32,228 nucleotides of DNA from a virus: positions 1 to 32,228 of IMG/VR virus record IMGVR_UViG_3300037235_000325, one strand, 5' to 3'. This document shows, in pieces, positions 14,835 to 21,510 of the stretch; the stretch's first letter is position 1; every line of letters begins with the position of its first letter. The position numbers and the translations under genes were made by a program. Under the pieces are notes generated by a model, which had not been told where the DNA came from, ran no database searches, and was given only the letters and a program-made list of their open reading frames with translations.

Positions 14835-15839
14835 ATGAGACGGATAATCGCGGCGATGCTGCTGCTCGGCATCACATCGGTGGCCGCGCACGCGCAGCAG
14901 CAAAAGCCGATCGACGTCATCATCGCCTTGCCGGCGCCGACGCTGACTTTCGCGGCGCCGTTCCTCGCCGAGGATGCCGGGCTCTACAAGGCCGAAGGGC
15001 TCAACGTCTCGCATCGCATGCTGGTCGGCGTCGAGGCGGTGAACGCGGTCATCGCCGGCAGCGCCGATTTCACCGAGAGCACCGGCCCGGTGTTCCTGCG
15101 CGCCAACGCCAAAGGCCAGCCGCTGCTGGCGGTCGCCAATCTCATCGACAAGCCGCTGGTCGAGATGGTGATGCGCAAGGATGTGTACGAAGCGCTGCAC
15201 GTCACCGACGCGATGTCGCTGAAAGAGCGCGGCGCGCTGCTCAAAGGCAAGACCATCGCGATCCAGGGCGTCGGCAGCATCATCCATGTGTGGGAGCGCG
15301 TGGTCGCGGCGCGCGGCGGGCTCGATCCCGAGAACGATGTGCGCATCGCGCCGATGGATCCGCCGGCGATGCTCGGCGCGCTGCAGACCAAGGCGGTCGA
15401 CGGCTTCACGACCTCGCTGCCGTTCACGACGCAGGCCGTGCTCAACGGCAGCGCGATGATGTTCGCGAGCGCGGCGCAAGGCATCGCGCCCGACCTCGTG
15501 CCGTTTCCCTACGGGCTCTTGATGACCAAGCCGGACACCTGCCAGCGCGATCCCGATAAATGCACGCGCGTCGTTCATGCGCTCGCCGCGGCGAGCCGGA
15601 TGATCCACGACCAGCCCGACAAATCGCTCGCGGTCCTCAGCCAGCGCTTCAAGACGATGGACCCCGAGGTGCTGAAAGCGGCGTGGACCACTGTGGCGCA
15701 GGCGCATGCAACCGATCTGCGCGTCACCGAGGCCGTGCTCGCCAAGGGCGACAAGGTCAATGTCGAGGCGGGATTGCTGAAGCCCGAGGACCAGCTCAAA
15801 TCCTATGACGGGCTCTATACGGATAAGTATCTGCCGTGA
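14835..15839 (+). CDS. ABC transporter substrate-binding protein (NMT1/SsuA type)
   Basis: 334 residues. An N-terminal signal peptide (about 1-20, MRRIIAAMLLLGITSVAAHA) ends at an AHA-Q cleavage site. The mature part shows IIALPAPTLTFAAPFLAEDA, the GLYKAEGLNV motif, and AVIAGSADFTES, the hallmark of the nitrate/sulfonate/thiamine-precursor (NMT1/SsuA/TauA) family of periplasmic binding proteins, then LKGKTIAIQGVGS. It would bind a small organic solute in the periplasm. No permease or ATPase gene is nearby, so it is an orphan. GGGAGGGAG precedes the ATG at 14835. It follows the M24 gene on the same strand at 94 bases; the pair may be one unit acquired from a bacterial chromosome. The solute cannot be read from sequence. 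Confidence 0.88.
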   Translation: MRRIIAAMLLLGITSVAAHAQQQKPIDVIIALPAPTLTFAAPFLAEDAGLYKAEGLNVSHRMLVGVEAVNAVIAGSADFTESTGPVFLRANAKGQPLLAVANLIDKPLVEMVMRKDVYEALHVTDAMSLKERGALLKGKTIAIQGVGSIIHVWERVVAARGGLDPENDVRIAPMDPPAMLGALQTKAVDGFTTSLPFTTQAVLNGSAMMFASAAQGIAPDLVPFPYGLLMTKPDTCQRDPDKCTRVVHALAAASRMIHDQPDKSLAVLSQRFKTMDPEVLKAAWTTVAQAHATDLRVTEAVLAKGDKVNVEAGLLKPEDQLKSYDGLYTDKYLP

Positions 15840-15895
15840 GGAAGCTGCCTATCTTCATCACGCGGTGAGCCGGCACAGCTAGATCGCCCCAAACG

Positions 15896-15958
15896 CTAAT
15901 CTCCGCAAAACATGTGGCGAATAAGGTGCCTAATCTCCGCAAAACATGCGGCGATTAG
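15896..15958. repeat. Two tandem 29-30 bp hairpin repeats
   Basis: Copy 1 at 15896-15925 and copy 2 at 15930-15958 both start CTAATCTCCGCAAAACATG. In copy 2, CTAATC-T-CCGC pairs perfectly with GCGG-C-GATTAG around the AAAACAT loop; copy 1 has GTGG and GAATAAG in the right arm. They lie in the gap between the substrate-binding protein gene and the convergent MetE-like gene, so they may be a bidirectional stop or protein-binding site. No T tract. Confidence 0.75.
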
Positions 15959-16026
15959 AACTGGCAAGCTCCGCGCAAGGATGTCCTGCCCGAGCTAAAT
16001 CGCCGAAATATCTTGGGCCAGCGAGG

Positions 16027-17085
16027 CTAAGCCATGCCCGCGAGCTTCACCGCTTCGAGGTGATCGGCGAGGAGTTGCGGCAGCTCGGCGGGCGGCGTCC
16101 GGCCGAAGCCGCAATAAGCGGCAAGGCCGAAGCGCGGCAGGTATTTGCGCGCGACATCGAGCCGGGCCTTCAGCGTCGCCATCGAATGGATCGCGCCGAG
16201 ATAGACATCGGCGCCTTTCGCGTCGAGGCCGGCGAGCGGCGCGTAGAATGTCTCCGCAATCGTGTCGAGCACCGGGATATGCGCCCAAGCGACGCGGCGG
16301 CCGGCGGCGGCGATCGCGGCGTTGGCGAGATCGACCGTCGGCCCGAGCGTCTCGGGCGCGAAAGCCGGCCAGCCGCCGAAGGTGCCGAAGCAGAAATGAA
16401 AGCCGAGCAGCGCGCCGTCGGGCACGTGTTGCGATAGCCGCGCGACCGGCGCCACGTGGGTCGCGATGTCGCTTTCGCGCGGCACGTCTTTCGCGGCGCC
16501 GGAGACCGCTTGGATTTCCCACGCCATGTCCCATTGGATCGCGAGATCGCGCGCCGGAATGTGCTGCGCGATCACGTCGAGCTCAGCGGCGAGCGATTCC
16601 TCGAAGCCCGGCCGTACACGATCGAGATCGCGCGGGTCGGGGAAATAGAGCGGCCGCACCACCGAATTGACCATCGGGATCGAGATCTGGAAGCGCAGCG
16701 CGGCGGGCAGGAGGCCTTTCTCGCGCAAAGTCTTGAACACGAAATACGACGCGACCGCGTCGCGCGCGTAGCCGAGCCGCGTGCCGGGATTGCCGAAACG
16801 CATGCGCTCGACATTGGGCCGCACGCGGAACTGCCAGCTATCCGCGCGATTGCGCGGCAAGAGTTGCTCGAGTCCGTCCACCGGAGCCGGCCGCTTCAAG
16901 GTCTCGAGATCGGCATGGCCGTTGAAGAGCTGATAGCAGAGGCGATTGACCCAGGAGCGGCGCTCGCCAACCTCGCCGTCGGGCAGCGCCGGCAGATAGC
17001 GGCCGAGCGCGCCGCCGAATTCGGTCATCACCGCTTCGACGGTGTCGAGCGGCACGCTGCCGACGAGCAGGAGTTCCTTGTTCAT
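16027..17085 (-). CDS. MetE-like (UROD/cobalamin-independent methionine synthase superfamily) protein
   Basis: 352 residues on the reverse strand. The N-terminus ELLLVGSVPLDTVEAVMTEF and PALPDGEVGERRSWV begin a TIM barrel. LLGFHFCFGTFGGWP carries His230-x-Cys232, matching the zinc-binding HxC of MetE, and LAAYCGFGRTP carries Cys325 at the position of the second MetE cysteine; GAIHSMATLK (His300) follows the MetE pattern. The glutamate ligand is not obvious. It is half the size of MetE and lacks the N-terminal barrel, so it belongs to the shorter methyltransferase-like members whose methyl donors are mostly unknown. No clear ribosome site at ATG 17085. It is the only reverse gene between tail tube and tail chaperone and thus a clear insertion into the phage late operon. 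Confidence 0.75.
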   Translation of the reverse strand: MNKELLLVGSVPLDTVEAVMTEFGGALGRYLPALPDGEVGERRSWVNRLCYQLFNGHADLETLKRPAPVDGLEQLLPRNRADSWQFRVRPNVERMRFGNPGTRLGYARDAVASYFVFKTLREKGLLPAALRFQISIPMVNSVVRPLYFPDPRDLDRVRPGFEESLAAELDVIAQHIPARDLAIQWDMAWEIQAVSGAAKDVPRESDIATHVAPVARLSQHVPDGALLGFHFCFGTFGGWPAFAPETLGPTVDLANAAIAAAGRRVAWAHIPVLDTIAETFYAPLAGLDAKGADVYLGAIHSMATLKARLDVARKYLPRFGLAAYCGFGRTPPAELPQLLADHLEAVKLAGMA

Positions 17086-17130
17086 GGCGCGATCTTAGGA
17101 AGTTCGCGCGCTTCACGAAAGGCGGACATC

Positions 17131-17457
17131 ATGACGACCATCACCCTGGGTGGGCGCAGCTTTATGCTGCGCCCCCTGACGCTCGGACAGTTGCGCAGCG
17201 TCTTGCCGGCTTTTGCGCGCGCCGCCGGCCTCGCCCATGAGGACGCGATCGACGCGGCGATCGACATCCTCGCCGCCGCGCTGGAGCGCGATCATGCGGC
17301 GATGACGCGCGACGCGCTGCTCGGCATCGAGCTGCGGCCGGCCGAGCTGATCGCCGCGGTCGATGCGATCGCGCGGCTCTCGGGGCTCGTCACGGAGGAG
17401 TCAACGTCGCTGGGGGAAGCGGTGGCGTCGGCTGGGGCGAGCTTTACGGCCTCCTAG
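17131..17457 (+). CDS. Tail assembly chaperone G (short form)
   Basis: 108 residues. MTTITLGGRSFMLRPLTLGQ at the N-terminus, LPAFARAAGLAHEDAIDAAI and ALLGIELRPAELIAAVDAIA in the helical part fit gpG-like/RcGTA gp10-like tail chaperones: a short beta start (a GG-F/PLT motif) followed by helices that coat the tape measure during assembly. The position just before the tape measure supports this. The ATG at 17131 has GGCGG upstream. The gene ends at TAG 17455-17457, and a second frame (-1) continues to the tape measure gene, the arrangement of the G/GT programmed frameshift. Confidence 0.8.
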   Translation: MTTITLGGRSFMLRPLTLGQLRSVLPAFARAAGLAHEDAIDAAIDILAAALERDHAAMTRDALLGIELRPAELIAAVDAIARLSGLVTEESTSLGEAVASAGASFTAS

Positions 17458-17669
17458 CCACCGGCTGCGGCTACACCTGGCCGCAGATCGATCAGATGAC
17501 GCTGCCGCAGGTGCACGAGCTGCTCGCTTATTGGCGCGCGCATCCGCCGGTCCATCTGCTGCTCGCGGCGGCGCTCGGGCTCCATGAGAAACGCGAAGCA
17601 CGCGACGATTTCGCCGCGCTGATGGCGCTCGCGCCCGGCGGCGTGCTGCGCGCACAAGGAAAAGAGTGA
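17415..17669 (+). CDS. Tail assembly chaperone T, -1 frameshift extension of G
   Basis: Frame -1 to the G gene, open through its 3' end to TGA 17667-17669, which overlaps the tape measure ATG. The product part reads SGGVGWGELYGLLATGCG, TWPQIDQMTLPQVHELLAYW and AAALGLHEKREARDDFAALM, similar to the small tail chaperones of GTA-like phages. There is no start codon with a ribosome site before an internal ATG at 17496. A run of five G (17412-17416, CTG GGG GAA in the G frame) is a plausible slip site: GGG can re-pair one base back. The likely product is therefore a G-T fusion of about 180 residues made by a fraction of ribosomes. The exact slip point is inferred. Confidence 0.65.
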   Translation, partial: GSGGVGWGELYGLLATGCGYTWPQIDQMTLPQVHELLAYWRAHPPVHLLLAAALGLHEKREARDDFAALMALAPGGVLRAQGKE

Positions 17670-18700
17670 TGGCCGACAGTCAGATCGAGGTGCAAGTCAC
17701 CGCCGACACGTCGTCTTTCGCCGACGCGATGCAGGGCGCCTGCAGCGCCGCGCAGGCGAGCTTCGCCGGCTTGCAGCAATCGAGCCAAGCCGTCAATACC
17801 GGCGTCGGCACGCTCGGGCCGAACGCGCAAAAGAGCCTCAAAGGCGCGAAGAGCACGACCGACGATTGGACGAAATCCTTCGCCAATCTCGATCACGCCT
17901 TCAGCGCGTCGATCACCGGCATGGTCGTCGGCACGGAGACCTGGCAAAAGGCGGTGAAACGTCTCAGCCAGACGGCGCTGTCGGACCTCGTCAACCTGGC
18001 GCAGAAAGAGCTGGCGAGCTGGATCGCCAAAGAGACCGGCATGACGGCGGCGACCACCGCCGGCAATGCGACGCGCAACGCGTCCAACACCAGTGCGCAA
18101 TCGGGATTGCTGACGACGATCGCACAGGTCCTGGCGCGATGGCTCGGCATCGAGACCGCCAAGACCGCCGCGACCACGGCCGGCAATACCGCGCGCGGTG
18201 CCTCGGATACCGCTGCGGCTGCGGCAAGCTCGGCGCTCGCGGTCGCGCGCGGCATGGGCATGATCGAGATTTCGGCTGCCGAAGCCGCGGCCGCCGCGTT
18301 TGCCGACTTCGCCGAGCTCGGCCTGCCGGGCTTGGCCGCGGCGCCCGAAGCCGCTGCCGCGGCGTTTGCCGCAACGATGAGCTGGGGCGCCGGTCTCGGC
18401 GCCGGCTTGTTCTCGGCGGCGGGCGGCGCGTGGAGCGTGCCGTCCGACATGCTGGCGATGGTGCATCGCCAAGAATCGATCCTGCCCGCGGGCGTCGCGC
18501 AGCCGATGCGCGATTTCTTCTCGGGCGCCGCCGCGAGCAGCGGCGGCGGCGGCGACAGCTACGCGATCACCATCCAGGCGATCGACACGCAGACCGGGGC
18601 GCAATTCCTGATGAACAATGCCGGCGCGATCGCGCAGAGCCTGGCGCGCGAGCTGCGCAACGGCAATGCGACGCTGCGCAACGCGATGAGAACCACATGA
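17669..18700 (+). CDS. Tail tape measure protein (short)
   Basis: 343 residues. The N-terminal DSQIEVQVTADTSSFADAMQ is a usual tape measure start; then Ala/Thr/Ser-rich helices with two similar blocks (ETGMTAATTAGNATRNASNT and ETAKTAATTAGNTARGASDT, about 45 residues apart), a hydrophobic Ala/Gly region, and a C-terminus typical of the family (GGAWSVPSDMLAMVHRQESI, FLMNNAGAIAQSLARELRNG). It sets tail length and is injected with DNA. At this length the tail would be unusually short for a siphovirus, similar to GTA-like tails. Start ATG 17669 overlaps the T stop; the stop overlaps the next ATG (ATGA). Confidence 0.82.
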   Translation: MADSQIEVQVTADTSSFADAMQGACSAAQASFAGLQQSSQAVNTGVGTLGPNAQKSLKGAKSTTDDWTKSFANLDHAFSASITGMVVGTETWQKAVKRLSQTALSDLVNLAQKELASWIAKETGMTAATTAGNATRNASNTSAQSGLLTTIAQVLARWLGIETAKTAATTAGNTARGASDTAAAAASSALAVARGMGMIEISAAEAAAAAFADFAELGLPGLAAAPEAAAAAFAATMSWGAGLGAGLFSAAGGAWSVPSDMLAMVHRQESILPAGVAQPMRDFFSGAAASSGGGGDSYAITIQAIDTQTGAQFLMNNAGAIAQSLARELRNGNATLRNAMRTT

Positions 18701-19317
18701 GCACCTCCGTCTTTCCAACCCTCGTCGGACTCGGCTGGTCGGCGACGCGGCGCGAGATCTGGAAGACGCGCAGCCAGGAAGCGATCAGCGGCAAGGAGAC
18801 GCGCATCGCCGACTGGTCCTATCCGCGCCATCAATGGACGCTCGGCTTCGACTTTCTGCGCCAAGGCGCGCTGTCGGGGACGGCTTACAGCGAGTTCGCA
18901 CAGCTCGCCGGCTTCTTCGATCTGCGCCAGGGCATGTTCGACTCGTTCCTCTACGCCGATCCCGACGACAATGCCGTGACCGCGCAGGCGATCGCGACCG
19001 GTGACGGCGCGACCACCGGCTTTCCACTGGTGCGCGGCTTCGGCGGATTCGTCGAGCCGATCCTCGCGCCCAACGTCGTGAGCCATGTCTATTTGGGCGG
19101 CGTCGTGCAAAGCCCGTCGAGCTACAGCGTCAGCGCTTGGGGCGCGACCACGCCGGGCCTCATCACCTTCACCGCCGCGCCCGGCAGCGGCGTCGCGATC
19201 AGCGCCGATTTCAGCTTCTACTTTCCGTGCCGCTTCGCCGCCGACCAGATGGATTTTGAGAAATTCATGGCGAGCCTCTACGCGGCGAAGAAGGTGATGT
19301 TCCAAAGCATCAAATAA
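18697..19317 (+). CDS. Distal tail protein, DUF2460 (RcGTA gp12-like)
   Basis: 206 residues. FPTLVGLGWSATRREIWKTR, SWYPRHQ-like DWSYPRHQWTLGFDFLR, ELAGFF-like QLAGFFDLRQGMFDSFLYAD, and the C-terminal FPCRFAADQMDFEKFMASLY with KVMFQSIK follow the DUF2460 pattern. It forms the ring at the end of the tail tube that carries the hub. ATGA overlap with the tape measure gene. An intrinsic terminator and a low-GC cassette follow, so the hub gene is separated from it by about 1.1 kb, unlike the compact GTA order. Confidence 0.88.
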   Translation: MSTSVFPTLVGLGWSATRREIWKTRSQEAISGKETRIADWSYPRHQWTLGFDFLRQGALSGTAYSEFAQLAGFFDLRQGMFDSFLYADPDDNAVTAQAIATGDGATTGFPLVRGFGGFVEPILAPNVVSHVYLGGVVQSPSSYSVSAWGATTPGLITFTAAPGSGVAISADFSFYFPCRFAADQMDFEKFMASLYAAKKVMFQSIK

Positions 19318-19342
19318 CTGACCGCAGAACTGTCAGCGACCG

Positions 19343-19370
19343 AAAAGCCGCCCCTGCGCGGCCTTTTTTT
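19343..19370 (+). terminator. Intrinsic terminator after distal tail gene
   Basis: GCCGC (19347-19351) pairs with GCGGC (19358-19362) and is followed by seven T. It would stop the tail transcript directly ahead of the low-GC cassette, as is common at the borders of morons. Confidence 0.75.
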
Positions 19371-19392
19371 GGAAGAAAACCGAGGAATTTTC

Positions 19393-19791
19393 ATGAACGA
19401 AAACAGAGAGCTGGCATCGCTTGCGTCACGGCCTCCGAGGACGCTTTCTTGCGATGAAAACGGCGTCTTCATCTGGCCTGGATTCGCACTCGTCGAGCGT
19501 CGCGGCAAAACGTTCGTACGAGCATCAGAGCGCGACATAGGTAACTTCGTGGGCGTTTTGCACGGGCCTGACGCTGTTTACGGGCCGCTGATATCAATGC
19601 TCGATCGAGCCGCACGTCTCCTAGAGAGTGGCAAGGTCGATCAAACGAAAGCGATCTTCGCGAAATTGAAACTGCCCCCGCTAACGGCCTCCGGGGAGAC
19701 GATGTTACGCGCTGGTTCTGGCTCGTTCGACTCTGACACAACATCCGCGCTGGCCGACCGGTTCGCCGGATCACACGGGCGGACGATTTAA
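19393..19791 (+). CDS. Carrier-like hypothetical protein of third cassette
   Basis: 132 residues, no known domain. An N-terminal beta-rich part (DENGVFIWPGFALVERRGKT), then helices (LISMLDRAARLLESGKVDQT, AIFAKLKLPPLTASGETMLR) and a tail FDSDTTSALADRFAGSHG. Ribosome site GAGGA before ATG 19393. GC is well below that of the tail genes. I recall similar proteins in rhizobial prophages ending in a Gly-Gly-Arg/Gln-Phe junction followed by variable C-termini. Here that junction, GGRFKPADD, is present but in the +1 frame (from about 19769), so the present frame ends early at TAA 19789-19791. It may be a carrier separated from its C-terminal domain by a frameshift, or a complete protein with an overlapping downstream gene. 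Confidence 0.6.
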   Translation: MNENRELASLASRPPRTLSCDENGVFIWPGFALVERRGKTFVRASERDIGNFVGVLHGPDAVYGPLISMLDRAARLLESGKVDQTKAIFAKLKLPPLTASGETMLRAGSGSFDSDTTSALADRFAGSHGRTI

Positions 19792-19987
19792 ACCGGCTGA
19801 TGATGCCCAACCCGGCGGCACGGGGTCTAGCTCGACGCGCACCGCTGCGAAGACTCTGGACGAATGCATTGAAGAATGCCATCAACTACTTGAGCGTTGG
19901 CAACCACCCGGTACCGACCCGTTGAAGAACTATTGGGATTTCCAAGTCTGCGTGAATATATGCCGCCAAAAATATGATTACAGTTAG
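19769..19987 (+). pseudogene. Cys-containing C-terminal domain in +1 frame to the carrier
   Basis: About 72 codons, open from before 19769 to TAG 19985-19987. It starts with the junction TGGRFKPADDAQPGGTGSS and continues with LDECIEECHQLLERWQPPGT and YWDFQVCVNICRQKYDYS. The CxxxC ... CxxxC pairs and the preceding Pro/Gly stretch resemble small C-terminal domains found at the ends of prophage-encoded toxin-like proteins, but I cannot name a family. There is no own start codon with a ribosome site, so it most likely belongs to the upstream carrier and was separated by a one-base change near 19765-19780. Confidence 0.45.
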
Positions 19988-19998
19988 TAGGAGAACAC

Positions 19999-20253
19999 AT
20001 GGACAAGGACTTGGCAAAGGATTTGGTGAGGCGTGCATTCAAGGCAATGTCAATACTCGGCGACTCATTGCCAATGTTGAAGGCGCACTGCGACGAAACT
20101 GAGTATCGTGCTTATTTGAAAGCGATTGGGAATACGGGTGCAGCCATCTCCACAGAAATTATACATAGGGTGTTCGCCGAGCATCCCGACATCGAAAAAG
20201 AATTTGAAGCGAGATTTCGCTCAGTAGACCGCCCTCCTAGCGGAGCGTCGTAG
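19999..20253 (+). CDS. Small hypothetical protein, candidate immunity protein 3
   Basis: 84 residues, probably all helical: LAKDLVRRAFKAMSILGDSL, MLKAHCDETEYRAYLKAIGN and IIHRVFAEHPDIEKEFEARF. No family recognised. Good ribosome site (AGGAG, about 6 bases upstream) and ATG 19999, 11 bases behind the Cys-containing domain. Size, helicity and place behind a toxin-like domain fit an immunity protein, but this is inferred from position only. GC is low compared with the surrounding tail genes. A hairpin with a T-rich end follows at 20319-20349. Confidence 0.65.
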   Translation: MDKDLAKDLVRRAFKAMSILGDSLPMLKAHCDETEYRAYLKAIGNTGAAISTEIIHRVFAEHPDIEKEFEARFRSVDRPPSGAS

Positions 20254-20318
20254 CCCTAACAGGTCCTACTGTCGCCATTGTGGTTGCGCCGGGCTCTATT
20301 GGTACCAATCCCGTCGCG

Positions 20319-20349
20319 ATAAGGCCCGCGACCACGTCGGGCTTATTCT
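20319..20349 (+). terminator. Imperfect terminator-like hairpin after third cassette
   Basis: ATAA-g-GCCCG pairs with CGGGC-TTAT with one bulged G, then TTCTG. It lacks a long T tract, so the terminator reading is weak; it marks the right border of the low-GC cassette before the hub gene. Confidence 0.4.
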
Positions 20350-20394
20350 GGCTGATGGTCGAAAGCTAACAGCCCGTAGCTAAGAGCTTCTCCC

Positions 20395-21270
20395 ATGAAA
20401 CCCGCCTCCACCGCGCTGCAGAACCTGCTCGCCAGCCGGCAATTCTTCGCCGCCGATCTCTACAGCTTTACGCTGATCGGCGGCGGCGTGCTGCGCTATT
20501 GCAGCGGCGATCGCGACATCATCTCGGGCGGGCATCTCTTCTCAGCCCAAGGCCCGCGCATCGATCGCAAGGACAACAAGGCGAAATGCCATTGGAAGGT
20601 CGGCGTCGCGGTCGACACGCTGGTCTTCGACGTGATGCCGCAAGCAAGCGATCTGGTGAACGGCCAGGCGTTCCTTGCGGCCTGTGTGCAAGGCGCGTTC
20701 GACGGCGCCGAGCTGCAATTGGAGCGCGCCTTCATGGCGAGCTACGGCGACACCTCGACCGGCACCGTGATCATGTTCGTCGGCCGCGTCGCCGAGATCG
20801 ATCTCGGACGCGCGGTCGCGACCTTCACCGTCAACAGTCATCTCGAGCTGTTGAACCTGCAACTGCCGCGCAACCTCTGGCAGCCCGGCTGCGTCAACAG
20901 CCTCGGCGATGCGAGCTGCGGCGTCAATCTTGCGAGCTTCGGTATCGCCGGCAGCGCCGCTGCGGGATCGAGCGCGAGCGTCGTCACGGCGAGCCTCGGC
21001 CAGGCCACGGGCTATTTCGATCAAGGCAAGATCGCCTTCACGAGCGGCGCCAATGCCGGCCTCACGCGCTCGGTCAAGAGCTGGGTCACGGGCGCGCCGG
21101 GCAGCATCGCTCTGCTCGCGCCGTTGCCGAACGCGCCGGCCGCGGGCGATGCGTTCACGATCTATCCCGGCTGCGACAAGACGCTCGGCGCCAATGGCTG
21201 CGCCAAATTCGCCAACACCGCGCGGTTCAAGGGCTATCCCTACGTGCCGACGCCCGATACGGCGGTGTGA
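20395..21270 (+). CDS. Tail hub protein, DUF2163 (RcGTA gp13-like), possible Fe-S protein
   Basis: 291 residues. ADLYSFTLIGGGVLRYCSGD, a central FVGRVAEIDLGRAVATFTVN, LPRNLWQPGCVNSLGDASCG and YPGCDKTLGANGCAKFANTA with RFKGYPYVP follow the DUF2163/phage_BR0599 pattern. Four cysteines (166, 175, 260, 269) sit in two Cys-x8-Cys pairs. In the RcGTA hub and in lambda gpL such cysteines hold an iron-sulfur cluster, so I expect one here; that is transfer by family, not seen directly. It forms the trimeric tail-tip hub. The ATG at 20395 has only weak purine content upstream. In GTA-type clusters the peptidase gene follows at once; here two reverse genes intervene. Confidence 0.87.
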   Translation: MKPASTALQNLLASRQFFAADLYSFTLIGGGVLRYCSGDRDIISGGHLFSAQGPRIDRKDNKAKCHWKVGVAVDTLVFDVMPQASDLVNGQAFLAACVQGAFDGAELQLERAFMASYGDTSTGTVIMFVGRVAEIDLGRAVATFTVNSHLELLNLQLPRNLWQPGCVNSLGDASCGVNLASFGIAGSAAAGSSASVVTASLGQATGYFDQGKIAFTSGANAGLTRSVKSWVTGAPGSIALLAPLPNAPAAGDAFTIYPGCDKTLGANGCAKFANTARFKGYPYVPTPDTAV

Positions 21271-21280
21271 GGACGAGCGA

Positions 21281-21493
21281 TTAGGGACCGCTTGTATCGG
21301 CTCCGCTGTGAGCCCCCGCCTGGGCATGATGACCGGTGGTGTCAGGGTTATTGCCGAGGGCACCCGGTGGCAACCCATCGGGCGAATCATCATCCCGCTC
21401 GCGGTTAGGCGGCGCGCGCCAAAGCGAGCGAAAAAAGCCGAGAAGCGCGGCGAGCAACAGAACACCACCCAGTACGGTCACGGCGATATGCAT
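21281..21493 (-). CDS. Small single-span membrane protein
   Basis: 70 residues, reverse strand. One transmembrane helix at the N-terminus (IAVTVLGGVLLLAALLGFF), then a basic stretch (RSLWRAPPNRER) and a polar Pro/Gly/Asp tail that would lie in the cytoplasm. GGGGGAG lies about 6 bases before the ATG at 21493. It is 17 bases after the DUF4262 gene on the same strand, so the two form a small operon opposite to the tail genes. No family recognised. Confidence 0.6.
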   Translation of the reverse strand: MHIAVTVLGGVLLLAALLGFFRSLWRAPPNRERDDDSPDGLPPGALGNNPDTTGHHAQAGAHSGADTSGP

Positions 21494-21510
21494 TGCCAGC
21501 TCCCCCGTGC

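Noticed and set aside
15896-15958. Start of a CRISPR array
   Set aside because: Only two copies, separated by four bases, with no spacer-sized unique sequence and no cas gene.
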